NCBI RefSeq assembly: GCF_000011905.1
Contig: NC_002936.3
Location: 558,001-622,000, forward strand
Direction of reading: 5' to 3'
Source: Dehalococcoides mccartyi 195
GTDB taxonomy: Bacteria > Chloroflexota > Dehalococcoidia > Dehalococcoidales > Dehalococcoidaceae
Length of the DNA stretch: 64,000 nt
The translations under genes were made by a program, and so were the position numbers. Positions 51,345 through 60,192 of this stretch are shown piece by piece (within the stretch, counting starts at the first letter, position 1; each line of letters opens with the position of its first letter). The notes under the pieces are model-generated. The model was not told the DNA's origin. It did no database searches and saw only the letters and a program-made list of their open reading frames with translations.

Positions 51345-52490
51345 TTAAACCTCATTATCCTCCAGGTTGCCGGAATTTGGTACGGCTACTGTTACCATGG
51401 TACCTACCTCCGGTTTGGACTGGATGGAGAGCCGCCCGCCAATAAGCTGTGCCCGTTCCTGCATACCGGTCAGTCCCAGTTTGCCCAGAGCGGCCAAATC
51501 TCCTACCCGTTCCGGCAGCAAAAACCCCCTGCCGTTATCTTTTATGGTCAGGGTGGCTTTGTATTTGCCGAAGTCTATATAAACCCAGGCTTTGGTTGCC
51601 TGAGCGTGCTTGCCTACGTTACGCAATGACTCCTGGACTATACGGAATAACACCAGTTCGGTTTCGGGGGCAAAACGGCGGATTTCCCCGTTTACATCTA
51701 TATCAATATTTATGCCGAAGTGCTTTGAAAGGTCAGGTATCAGCCATTCCAAAGCCGGAATCAACCCCAAATCATCTAGTACCGAAGGCCGTAAATCCTG
51801 GGCAAAGCGGCGGACTTCACTTAAGGTGCGGTTTACATGGTTCTGCAGCTCTTCCAGTTCAGCCAGATTGTCTTCGCCCAGATTGGGGTTTTGGGTAACA
51901 AAGCGGTCTATGGCTCGTGATATGACAATCAGGTCCTGAGCGGTATCATCGTGCAGCTCCTGGGCAATACGGCGGCGTTCGTCTTCCTGGGCTATAGTGA
52001 TTTGTTTAAGATAAAAACGCAGGTTTTGCTGCATACGCTGAAGTTCGCGCTGGGCTGTTTCCATTTTGAGGTAAGCCTGCTGGCGGTGTTTTTTATCAGT
52101 CTCATAGCTTTCCAGCCAGAGGTTTACCACCAGCCCGATGATAATAATGCCGATAATTTCAATAATATCATCAGGGGTGACCGTATCAGTTACGAAAATA
52201 TTCGGAATAATAATAGCAATAGCCAGTACCAGGGAGAGAAGGCCCGGTCTTAAGCCAAATACCAGAGCGGTGTAGGTAACCGGCAGCAGCATTATAAGCC
52301 GTCCTACCGAATGGCGGGTCAGGTACAGAAAAGAATCAGGTTCTATCTGGCCTATAAAGGGCAGTAACTGGGGGTAATGCAGGAAAAAACCGCCGGTAAA
52401 AAGTAGTATCAGTATCCAGATATGCACATTGGCAAATAATCTGGGCAGGCGGCGGATTTGGCTGTAGAAGAAACTAAATACTTTTTTCAT
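51345..52490 (-). CDS. NarL-type sensor histidine kinase with membrane N-terminus
   Basis: This is a 381-residue kinase. Residues ~20-125 form about four membrane helices of the KdpD-like (DUF4118) type, with almost no extracellular domain. A coiled-coil stretch leads to the HisKA_3 H-box DERRRIAQELHDDTAQDL (H180), and the ATPase has VQESLRNVGKHAQATKAWV, IKDNGRGF and LGLTGMQERAQLIGG. The signal is unknown; the membrane sensor suggests a lipophilic or envelope cue. It follows its response regulator by 16 bases. Confidence 0.9.
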   Translation of the reverse strand: MKKVFSFFYSQIRRLPRLFANVHIWILILLFTGGFFLHYPQLLPFIGQIEPDSFLYLTRHSVGRLIMLLPVTYTALVFGLRPGLLSLVLAIAIIIPNIFVTDTVTPDDIIEIIGIIIIGLVVNLWLESYETDKKHRQQAYLKMETAQRELQRMQQNLRFYLKQITIAQEDERRRIAQELHDDTAQDLIVISRAIDRFVTQNPNLGEDNLAELEELQNHVNRTLSEVRRFAQDLRPSVLDDLGLIPALEWLIPDLSKHFGINIDIDVNGEIRRFAPETELVLFRIVQESLRNVGKHAQATKAWVYIDFGKYKATLTIKDNGRGFLLPERVGDLAALGKLGLTGMQERAQLIGGRLSIQSKPEVGTMVTVAVPNSGNLEDNEV

Positions 52491-52506
52491 AGGGTAATAT
52501 CAAGTT

Positions 52507-53181
52507 CTAGGGCAAATCTTCCATAATAAACCAGCCGCGTTTAAGCCCGTAGAGAATAGCTTCAGTCCGCGACCCTACGGATAACTTTTTGAAAATATTG
52601 GAGAGATGGGTCTGAATGGTACGGTTGGATAAATAAAGCTGGTCGGCTATATCTTTGTTGCTGACCCCCCGGGCGGCCATCTTAAGCACTTCTATCTCGC
52701 GGTCGGTCAGCGGGTTTACGGCTGAAACCTCTTCTGTCTTAGTGGCTTTGTTAATCAGCTGGTCAATAACCCGGCGGGTGGTAGAGGGCTGAAGTACTGA
52801 TTCTCCGGCATATACAGCCCGGATAGCTTCCAGCAGCTGAGTACCTTTAACATTTTTCAGCAGAAAGCTGGCTGCGCCTGCTTCCAGTATGGCCAAAATA
52901 TATTGCTCAGATTCGTAGGCGGTAAGTATAAGTATAGCCGTGGTGGGCAAAAGCTGTTTTATTTGCTTGGTGGCCTCAATCCCGTTTAAGCGGGGCATGG
53001 CAATATCCATAACAACTACGTCAGGGTGAACCTTCATGGACATTTCCACTGCCTCAACCCCGTCTGAGGCTTCGCCGACGACCATCATGCCGGATTCGCG
53101 CTGGATAAGCTCACGCGTGCCCTCACGCACAATTACGTGGTCATCTGCCAAAAGCACCTTTATCATCTGGGTAGTTTGCAT
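52507..53181 (-). CDS. NarL/FixJ-family response regulator
   Basis: This is a 224-residue regulator: receiver domain with phospho-Asp D59 (VVVMDIAMPR) and a LuxR-type helix-turn-helix (LTDREIEVLKMAARGVSNKDIADQLYLSNRTIQTHLSNIFKKL). It is the first gene of the two-component pair and has its own promoter, so it is not part of the upstream one-carbon operon. The target genes are unknown. Confidence 0.93.
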   Translation of the reverse strand: MQTTQMIKVLLADDHVIVREGTRELIQRESGMMVVGEASDGVEAVEMSMKVHPDVVVMDIAMPRLNGIEATKQIKQLLPTTAILILTAYESEQYILAILEAGAASFLLKNVKGTQLLEAIRAVYAGESVLQPSTTRRVIDQLINKATKTEEVSAVNPLTDREIEVLKMAARGVSNKDIADQLYLSNRTIQTHLSNIFKKLSVGSRTEAILYGLKRGWFIMEDLP

Positions 53182-53199
53182 TTCATTTCCCTCGTTCTA

Positions 53200-53228
53200 A
53201 TTATATACTCAGGACTGGGCTGCTTCAA
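53200..53228 (-). promoter_or_regulatory. Promoter of the two-component pair
   Basis: On the minus strand TTGAAG, 17 bases and TATAAT predict a start near 53193, shortly before the regulator gene. It separates this pair from the one-carbon operon. Confidence 0.78.
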
Positions 53229-53251
53229 CGCATTTATCAGACGGCATATCT

Positions 53252-53896
53252 TCAAGGGGTTTTTTGGCTGAGCCTGTGGCCAAGGTTCTGGCAGATTTCG
53301 GTAATGGCTTCAGTATCCAGATAGTGTGAAATGGAGCGGTCAAAGATAATATTACCCTCCGGGGGGAATTCATCGTCTCCCTGCCAGAATACCAGCCAGA
53401 GGGGCAGTCGGGGCAGGGCTTGAAATAAGAAACTCATATCAGCCTGGTCTGTTTTTTTACCGCCTAGTGACAGAGCGGATAAGCTCAGTTTAGCCTTATC
53501 TGCGGTATAAAGGGCTATCAGCCCTTTGAGCACCCTGTTATAGAAAACAGGCTGGTAGTTGGCACCTTCGGGCAGTTCTTTAAAGCTTATCTGTTCGTGC
53601 AGAACTGGTGTCCTGTCTGCCTTTAGCAGGTAATGCAGTATCAGGGCTTCTTCACGCAGTGACAGGTCTGTATCAGGGCTGGTTACGGCTGCGTTTCGGG
53701 TGTCTACCTTTACCTTAAACCCGAAATATTCCAGCTGGATAAAGGGCGGCTGGAATACCGCACCTGAGTTTTGGCATATCTTATTAAAATCCTGCGTGGC
53801 CAGAAAACGGCTGCGGTTAAGTTCAAGGGTGCGCTGGGTGGCCAGCTCAAAATTGCGCTGGTCAGGCAGGCGGAAACCTTCTCCTGAATTTATCAT
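53252..53896 (-). CDS. DUF3786 protein at the end of the acs operon
   Basis: This is a 214-residue protein resembling DUF3786, a family often found beside acetyl-CoA synthase or corrinoid genes in anaerobes. SLREEALILHYLLKADR and FKELPEGANYQPVFYNRVLKGLIALY, then LPRLPLWLVFWQGDDEFPPEGNIIFDRSISHYLDTEAI are recognisable blocks. No catalytic motif is visible. It starts 18 bases after acsC, so it belongs to the operon; a role in corrinoid or iron-sulfur protein handling is only a guess. Confidence 0.78.
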   Translation of the reverse strand: MINSGEGFRLPDQRNFELATQRTLELNRSRFLATQDFNKICQNSGAVFQPPFIQLEYFGFKVKVDTRNAAVTSPDTDLSLREEALILHYLLKADRTPVLHEQISFKELPEGANYQPVFYNRVLKGLIALYTADKAKLSLSALSLGGKKTDQADMSFLFQALPRLPLWLVFWQGDDEFPPEGNIIFDRSISHYLDTEAITEICQNLGHRLSQKTP

Positions 53897-53914
53897 TTAA
53901 CCCTCCGGTTTATG

Positions 53915-55261
53915 TTAGGGTTTAAACTGCTTTAAATAGGCCGGTATATGGGCGGCTTCACGCGGGCCGACCATTATCTCCCAGCCGGACAGCTCTTCTT
54001 CCAAGCCACCGCTTTCCATTGAGGCGTAGCCCGGTATAATCAGCTTGCGGTGGTTGATTTTAGCGGCAATACCGCTGTTTTTTACAAATTTACCGATTGT
54101 ATCCGCCCCGAATTTGCCTGCCGCCCAGGCGGTCATGACCGAAAGCCCTTCGGTGTCTTTTATCATCAGGTAACAGGGTACGCGGCTGTTTTCCATCTCA
54201 CCGGAGACAATAAAATATGTCAGCGAAAAATTGCAGGTGAGTATGACCGGTGAATTGGCATCCGGGTTGTTTATTTCATAAATACCCTCGGTAGTAGCCA
54301 AAGGCCGCTGGGGGTCAGTGTAAAGGTTCATACGAGTTACCAGCAAAGGGAACAGGGTTTCGCCGCTAAAGTCAGACAGCACCAGTATACCGGCGTATTT
54401 GGCAGTCAGTATGCCGGCAAACAGTGATTCTTTCATGGGGTCTTGGGTCATCTGGCCGGGGAAATTGATGACCGGAAAACCCATGGGGCGGAACTTTTTC
54501 AAAATGGCTGAGCGCCTTATGGCAACATTGTCAGATAAGGCCTGTTTTAAATTTTCGGCAGAGCTGTCAAGCACAATATCTTTTATTCCCAGTGATTGAA
54601 GCTTGACGCTAAGGTCAGCCAAATCTGCCAGGTTAGCCGCTTTGGCTACCAGCGGGCAGTTGTATTTTTTAGCCAGCTCTGCCATTTCGCTGCTGTTTTC
54701 GGCTGTGGCGGCGTAAAGAAGCGGTTTGCGTTCAGCGCAAATCTTCAAAGATTCATCAAGTACGGCTGTATCAGCACACATCAGCATGAGGCTGGCCGGG
54801 CATTTTCCGGCGGCCAGTTTGACCAGCTTCAGGTATTTTTCACCTGAGCCGCTGTCTGCCCTGAGTGCCAGCATATCCGGCTTCAGGATAGCACCCACCC
54901 GTTTGTACTGAAAACGGGTGAAAGCGGCCAGTTTGGCATCCTGTTCCGTCTCGCTCAGGCTGTCTGAGATGAGCAGGGCAATACCCGGCTGGTGCTCAAA
55001 GCGTTTTTCATGTCGGTGCATGACAGTTTCGCCGCCGGTTTTAAAAGAGTAATCACCTGTACCTATGCTCACTGTCCTGACCGGGGGGGCGGAAGCTTCC
55101 TCCAGCTTCTGTTTGGCTTCTTCCGAAACGTAAGGGCAGGCAGAAAGTTCAGCCCGGCCTCCTGCCAGACTCATGGCAAATGCCAGACAGGTGGGTACGC
55201 CGCATTCGCCGCAGTTAGTTCGGGGCAAAAATTTATAAATCTCTATACCGGTAGGTGACAT
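53915..55261 (-). CDS. acsC: Corrinoid iron-sulfur protein large subunit
   Basis: This is a 448-residue gamma subunit of the corrinoid iron-sulfur protein, which carries the methyl group to acetyl-CoA synthase. The N-terminal TNCGECGVPTCLAFAMSLAGG with a later ACPY gives the four-Cys 4Fe-4S site; the middle is a TIM barrel and the C-terminal part (MTAWAAGKFGADTIGKF) binds the corrinoid. It starts 20 bases after acsB. With AcsD it needs B12, linking this operon to the btu/cob genes. Confidence 0.95.
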   Translation of the reverse strand: MSPTGIEIYKFLPRTNCGECGVPTCLAFAMSLAGGRAELSACPYVSEEAKQKLEEASAPPVRTVSIGTGDYSFKTGGETVMHRHEKRFEHQPGIALLISDSLSETEQDAKLAAFTRFQYKRVGAILKPDMLALRADSGSGEKYLKLVKLAAGKCPASLMLMCADTAVLDESLKICAERKPLLYAATAENSSEMAELAKKYNCPLVAKAANLADLADLSVKLQSLGIKDIVLDSSAENLKQALSDNVAIRRSAILKKFRPMGFPVINFPGQMTQDPMKESLFAGILTAKYAGILVLSDFSGETLFPLLVTRMNLYTDPQRPLATTEGIYEINNPDANSPVILTCNFSLTYFIVSGEMENSRVPCYLMIKDTEGLSVMTAWAAGKFGADTIGKFVKNSGIAAKINHRKLIIPGYASMESGGLEEELSGWEIMVGPREAAHIPAYLKQFKP

Positions 55262-55281
55262 AATATCAAACGGGCTCCTTT

Positions 55282-57483
55282 CTAGATAAGTGGCTCAAGG
55301 GTCAGCGCCGGGTGTTGTTTTGCTTCAAGGAAGGGGAGTATTTCTTCCTCGGTAGTGCCTACGCTTTCGTCTGCAATCCGCTCCAGTAAATCCGGTATAC
55401 CCAGTTCGGCGGCTCTGGCATTAAACCGTTCCCGTATCTCGTCTTTCAGAGATTTGGGCATCCAGACCAGCCGGAGCAGTCCGTCTTCGGCGGAGATAAA
55501 TTTGCGTTGGGTAATATTGTATTTGCTGTGGCCCAGAAAACCGGGGGTGGTAATGCCCCCGCCGATAGTCCCGGCCAGAGTAGTAAATTTCATACCGCAG
55601 GGGGTCATACCGGCGTATTCCCGGTTTACGGTCATAACCCCGTTGCACAGGGGGAGTATGGCCGCAATACATTCGCAGCAGCCGCAGGTGGTCATGGGGT
55701 CATGGATTATGCTGTAAAGATTGTAATGGCTGACCACCCCGCCGGATGTTTTTTCTACAAACTGGTTTATACCTGACCATTGCCCCAGCTTGGCATCAAT
55801 AACTGCCCCCTTGTTTACCGGCTGGTTAGGCCCTAAATTATTAATCTCGTTGGAAGCCCGGCAGTCCATCCAGTTGTAAGCCCCGCACAGCCCGGTTCTT
55901 TCTGGGCTGACTATACAGACATGGCTGGGGGCAAATGACTGGCAGAGGGTGCAGGAATAAAAAGTCTCGGTATTTTCGTCAGTCATACCCTCAATGCGTT
56001 CATCCCGTTTGGCATAAATCTTTTTGGACTGCCCGCTTATCTCGGCCACTTTTTCAGGGGTGGTATATAGTTTTATCTGTATTTTGTCTACTATACCGCC
56101 GAAATCCTGATGCAGTTTGGCATGGAGAATAGAGCCGATATGCTTTAAGGAAAAGCCCTTGGCGGCTGCGCCTTTGCTTACACGCAGCCAGGCTATATCC
56201 CTCTGGCCGATATGCATAACACCCTGGGCGTAGTTCAGGAGGTGGTGTATCTGGCGTTCCAGTATAGGTTCGTAATCTTCATTCATTTTGTGTCCGGCTG
56301 CTTCTACCACTATAGCCAGCGGCAGGCGGGAGCCTTCGGGCACATTTGCTATATCCTGCCCGAACAGTTCTATTTTGCCGTCGGTAACATCATCCATTCC
56401 GGCGGTTGTTACCAGCTCTACCATCTGGGTGCGTCCGCCGCCGCATTCCAGATATATCTGTTCACCCCGTACCCGTTCGCCTTCGTAGGCAGGGCCGTAA
56501 GCCACCGGAACAGGCACTTTGGTTATATTTACTTTTATTCCCCGGACGTCCATAGCCTTGGAGACAATACGGTCATAAGGTATGCCTGCCAGCACTGAAT
56601 CAACCGTATCTACCCCCGGCAGAATGGGCAGCACGGATTTGTCCGCAATTATGGGGAAGCCGAAATTTAGCGCCCCGGCGGCATTGGCATACCATTCGTC
56701 ACTTATATCTCCCAGCGGCATAACAAAGGCCTTTATGCGCTCCTGGCTGTATTCAAACAGTTTGGCCCGGTTGCCCGGCTCTACATTGCCGAATGACAGG
56801 GCTACCCTGACGGCAAAGCCGAAGGCAAAGATGGCGGCGGTGGGTTCATCCCCGAAGGAAACCAGACGGGGTGTCCAGCCAAGCTCAACCCCGGCATCAG
56901 CCAGCTGGCTGGCAAAACGCTTGCCTTGAGATTCACCGCACATAAACGTATAAAGGTTTTTCTGCTGAAGCTCGGCGGCTATGCTTTCGGCCGTGGCGTT
57001 ATCAGGTGCCGCACCTATAATGGCGGCAAAACCGGGGGCGGTGCCGTCTACAAACTCTACCCCGCGTTTACGCAGAATAATATCATCAGCCGCACCCAGC
57101 CAGATATTATCCGGGGTGGGGTCTTCGGTATTGGTGTAATATTCCGGCTGGCTCAGATAACGCAGAGCTTCCAGCATTTCCTCTGCAAACAGGGTGGCCA
57201 GACCGGCCTCCAGCACCGCACCCAGCTCGGTTATCTCTTCGGCTTTTACCTCCGGCGGAGGCAGCATTTTGAAGCATTTATCAAAAACGGCCTCCATATC
57301 AGACAGTTTTTCAACCTGAATACCCAGTATGCCGTAAATAACCGGCAGGAAATAGGCGGTATTCGGGAAACCTACTGCTGTATCAGGGCAGTTTGCGGCT
57401 AGTTCTTGTTTAAATATTTTATAACTGGCATTTACTATGTTTCTGGCGCTATTTATAGAAGCTTCGGCTACTGTATTACTCAT
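55282..57483 (-). CDS. acsB: Acetyl-CoA synthase (CODH/ACS beta subunit)
   Basis: This is a 733-residue acetyl-CoA synthase of full length. The nickel A-cluster cysteines lie in CTLCQSFAPSHVC, LCGAYNW and TTCGCCECI, and the closing segment (about 690-733) is as in other bacteria. It normally joins a methyl group, CO and CoA. No acsA/CO dehydrogenase gene lies next to it in this window, so it may work in the direction of acetyl-CoA cleavage. It is 58 bases upstream of acsC. Confidence 0.95.
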   Translation of the reverse strand: MSNTVAEASINSARNIVNASYKIFKQELAANCPDTAVGFPNTAYFLPVIYGILGIQVEKLSDMEAVFDKCFKMLPPPEVKAEEITELGAVLEAGLATLFAEEMLEALRYLSQPEYYTNTEDPTPDNIWLGAADDIILRKRGVEFVDGTAPGFAAIIGAAPDNATAESIAAELQQKNLYTFMCGESQGKRFASQLADAGVELGWTPRLVSFGDEPTAAIFAFGFAVRVALSFGNVEPGNRAKLFEYSQERIKAFVMPLGDISDEWYANAAGALNFGFPIIADKSVLPILPGVDTVDSVLAGIPYDRIVSKAMDVRGIKVNITKVPVPVAYGPAYEGERVRGEQIYLECGGGRTQMVELVTTAGMDDVTDGKIELFGQDIANVPEGSRLPLAIVVEAAGHKMNEDYEPILERQIHHLLNYAQGVMHIGQRDIAWLRVSKGAAAKGFSLKHIGSILHAKLHQDFGGIVDKIQIKLYTTPEKVAEISGQSKKIYAKRDERIEGMTDENTETFYSCTLCQSFAPSHVCIVSPERTGLCGAYNWMDCRASNEINNLGPNQPVNKGAVIDAKLGQWSGINQFVEKTSGGVVSHYNLYSIIHDPMTTCGCCECIAAILPLCNGVMTVNREYAGMTPCGMKFTTLAGTIGGGITTPGFLGHSKYNITQRKFISAEDGLLRLVWMPKSLKDEIRERFNARAAELGIPDLLERIADESVGTTEEEILPFLEAKQHPALTLEPLI

Positions 57484-57542
57484 TTTTCATGTCCCTCCTT
57501 GATAATCAGGGCATTACCTGTAAGTGCATTACGCGGGCGGGG

Positions 57543-58484
57543 TTAGCTAAGTTCGTCTATCAGTTCACCCGCCAGCCGCATGGATTCCGGATGGCGTATT
57601 ACCAGTATATCCGCCCCGGCAATAAGTAAAATAGCAGCGGACATAGCTTCAATCATAATAGCCCGTTTTTCGGTATTGCCCATTTCCGGGCTTTCCGCTT
57701 CGGGTATTTTGGCTTCTTTGGTTTTCCAGGCTTCCCGCCCGATATTGCAGATAAGGGGGTACTGGAGACGTTCGTCCTGCTGGGTGAGCGCCGCCAGACG
57801 GATGCGTTCTATCACCGAATACGAATATTCTATGCCGTATCCTATGCTGCTGACAGTGGGGTCCATAATAAGCCCTTCGGCGGGTACGCCCAGATTGCCC
57901 AGCAGGATATTAAGCTGTTTAGCCAAGTTTATATCTATGGGTGACGAAGCGATAATAGTATGTTTATAGGCCATGGCCTGGGCGGCTATTTTCTTATAGT
58001 CACCCTCTTCCACCGGCCCCAGTATAAGCTTTTTATCAGGGCAGGCTTCACTTGCCTTGCGGAGTACCTCGGTGTCCTTTTCATGGTTAGCCGTTCCCCA
58101 GACTATCAGGGGTACATCCACGGCATCTGCCACTTCCCGGACAATTTTGGCAGATTCTTCGGCAGAACGGTCAAGCCCGTTCGGGTCAGTGCTTTCCAGT
58201 TGAAGGCAGATAAGCTCCGCCCCGTATGTATCAACACATTTTTTAGCCCAGCTGACCGGGTTATTGACTGCATCCCCAAAGGGCTTTAAAACATCTTCCG
58301 GCCAATCTTCAGGCGGGGTGTCCTGTATTTCCATGGCTATTTTAGGTTTGCGGGGCATTTCCCCCTCAAACAGGTAAAAGGGCATGGAAGTTTCACCGCC
58401 TACAGTGACGGCTTTCGGCCCTTCACCCAGGGTTATTTCCTTGATACGGCCGTTGTAGTTTATTTTGGGTATTTCAAATGCCAT
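57543..58484 (-). CDS. acsD: Corrinoid iron-sulfur protein small subunit
   Basis: This is the 313-residue delta subunit, a TIM barrel that pairs with AcsC. YNGRIKEITLGEGPKAVTVGGETSMPFY is the N-terminal family block, LICLQLESTDPNGLDRS and VWGTANHEKDTEVL follow, and LIMDPTVSSIGYGIEYSYSVIERIR is near the end. The length is normal. It lies between folD and acsB in the same operon. Confidence 0.94.
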   Translation of the reverse strand: MAFEIPKINYNGRIKEITLGEGPKAVTVGGETSMPFYLFEGEMPRKPKIAMEIQDTPPEDWPEDVLKPFGDAVNNPVSWAKKCVDTYGAELICLQLESTDPNGLDRSAEESAKIVREVADAVDVPLIVWGTANHEKDTEVLRKASEACPDKKLILGPVEEGDYKKIAAQAMAYKHTIIASSPIDINLAKQLNILLGNLGVPAEGLIMDPTVSSIGYGIEYSYSVIERIRLAALTQQDERLQYPLICNIGREAWKTKEAKIPEAESPEMGNTEKRAIMIEAMSAAILLIAGADILVIRHPESMRLAGELIDELS

Positions 58485-58519
58485 AAACTTTCCTCCATGA
58501 GGGGGTTAAAAGTATTTGT

Positions 58520-59410
58520 CTATTTTACCAGACCGGCAGCCCTTTTGGCGGCGGTCAGGGTATTTAGCATAAGCATAATAATAGTCATAGGACCTACACC
58601 TTTGGGTACGGGGGTAATGGCAAAGGCCTTTTCCTTGACGGCTTCAAAATCAACATCACCGGAAAGTATCCGCTTGCCTTCGGGTGTGTAGCCTATACAG
58701 GTTGTGCCTACATCTATCACCACCGCGCCCTGCCTGACCATATCTGCGGTGATAAATTTGGGCTTGCCCATGGCGGATACCAGTATATCTGCCTGCGAAG
58801 TTATCAGCGGCAGGTTTTTAGTGCCGCTGTGGCAGATAGTGACTGTGGCGTTTGCCCCCGGGGCTTTTTGGAGCAGAATATTGGCCAGCGGTTTGCCGAC
58901 CAGATTGCTCCGCCCCACTATAACTACATGGGTGCCCTCTATCTTTATGCCCGAACGGATTAAGAGTTCCTGAACGCCGTGGGGGGTGCAGGGCAAAAAG
59001 CAGGGTTCACCCAGGCACATTCTGCCTACGTTTACCGGGTGGAAACCGTCTACATCTTTATCCGGATTTATGGCATTTAAGACCAGATTTTCCGAAATCT
59101 GGACGGGCAGGGGTACCTGTACCAGAATACCGCTTATTTTGGGGTCTGCATTCAGCCTGGCTATCAGGGTCAGCAAATCCTCATTGGTGGCACTCTGTGG
59201 CAGCGGGTGATGCTCTGAATATATACCCAGATTCTGGCACATTTTTATTTTGGAGTCTACATAAGAGTGCGAAGCAGGGTCATCTCCCACCAGTACGGTG
59301 GCCAGACCGGGTACTATGCCGTGCTTGGCTTTAAGTGCAGTTACTTCACTGCGTATTTCTTCGCGGATGGCGGCGGCTATTTCTGTGCCGTTTATAATAT
59401 GTGCGCTCAT
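58520..59410 (-). CDS. folD: Methylene-THF dehydrogenase/cyclohydrolase
   Basis: This is a 296-residue FolD, which interconverts methylene-, methenyl- and formyl-tetrahydrofolate. SYVDSKIKMCQNLGI has the catalytic Lys, DKDVDGFHPVNVG and VGRSNLVGKPLANIL bind folate and NADP. With fhs it forms the folate branch in this operon. Its start overlaps the stop of the upstream accessory ATPase by one base. Confidence 0.96.
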   Translation of the reverse strand: MSAHIINGTEIAAAIREEIRSEVTALKAKHGIVPGLATVLVGDDPASHSYVDSKIKMCQNLGIYSEHHPLPQSATNEDLLTLIARLNADPKISGILVQVPLPVQISENLVLNAINPDKDVDGFHPVNVGRMCLGEPCFLPCTPHGVQELLIRSGIKIEGTHVVIVGRSNLVGKPLANILLQKAPGANATVTICHSGTKNLPLITSQADILVSAMGKPKFITADMVRQGAVVIDVGTTCIGYTPEGKRILSGDVDFEAVKEKAFAITPVPKGVGPMTIIMLMLNTLTAAKRAAGLVK

Positions 59411-60192
59411 TATTCTGATACCTCTGTACGGTTTTTAATGCCAAGCCGGGTTGAAAGTATTTTGGCCACTGCCTGCACTGCCGGAGAGTTGTCAGGCAAT
59501 TTAAGCAGGGGGGTTTGCTTCAGGTCAAATTCACGTATCATTTCATCTGCCGGCACGGTATCTGTATAGGCTATGCCCAGTTTATTAATCTCTGCTTCCA
59601 GACGCGGGTCAAGCGTTCCGGTGACCATGTTTATAATAACAGAAATCTGGCTGACATTAAGTTTCATTTCATCTACCAGCTGGCGTATCCGCCCCAGTGT
59701 CCGCACCCCTTTGACCGAGTGGTCAGATACTATAAAAAGGTGGTCTACATTCTGGGTGGTGCGGCGGGACAGGTGTTCCATACCGGCCTCGTTATCCATA
59801 ACCACATAGCGGTAGTTCTGGCTGAGCTTGTCTATATAACTGCGCAGGATGCTGTTAGGGTAGCAGTAACAGCCATCACCTTCGCCCCGGCCCATGCTTA
59901 TCATATCCAGCCCTGTGCTTTCCGCCAGAGTGGTATTCAGCTGATATTCCAGATAAGCTTCTTTGGTCATGCCGGGCGGCAGGTTTAATTTTACATTGTT
60001 AAAGCTGGCTATCAGCCCGCCCACAGTCTGCGGCACGTCTAAACCCAGGCTTTCCCCCAGATTGGCGTTGGCATCAGCATCTACCGCCAGCACCGGGGTG
60101 AGAGAGTTTTTTAAAAGCTGGCGTATAATCAGACTGGAAACGGATGTTTTGCCTACCCCGCCCTTGCCTGCCAGTGCAATAGTATAGGTCAA
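59410..60192 (-). CDS. acsF: MinD-type nickel-insertion ATPase, CooC/AcsF
   Basis: This is a 260-residue SIMIBI ATPase with the deviant P-loop GKGGVGKTS, then VDADANANLGESLG and DNEAGMEHLSRRT. The family matures nickel sites of CO dehydrogenase (CooC) or acetyl-CoA synthase (AcsF). Because no CO dehydrogenase gene is present in the operon, AcsF acting on AcsB is more likely. GEGDGCYCYPNS carries the Cys pair used for metal in CooC. It overlaps both neighbours. Confidence 0.9.
   Translation of the reverse strand: MTYTIALAGKGGVGKTSVSSLIIRQLLKNSLTPVLAVDADANANLGESLGLDVPQTVGGLIASFNNVKLNLPPGMTKEAYLEYQLNTTLAESTGLDMISMGRGEGDGCYCYPNSILRSYIDKLSQNYRYVVMDNEAGMEHLSRRTTQNVDHLFIVSDHSVKGVRTLGRIRQLVDEMKLNVSQISVIINMVTGTLDPRLEAEINKLGIAYTDTVPADEMIREFDLKQTPLLKLPDNSPAVQAVAKILSTRLGIKNRTEVSE

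Noticed and set aside
51449-51898. 149-residue open frame opposite the sensor kinase
   Set aside because: The complementary strand encodes intact kinase motifs; this frame is Pro/Cys-rich noise.
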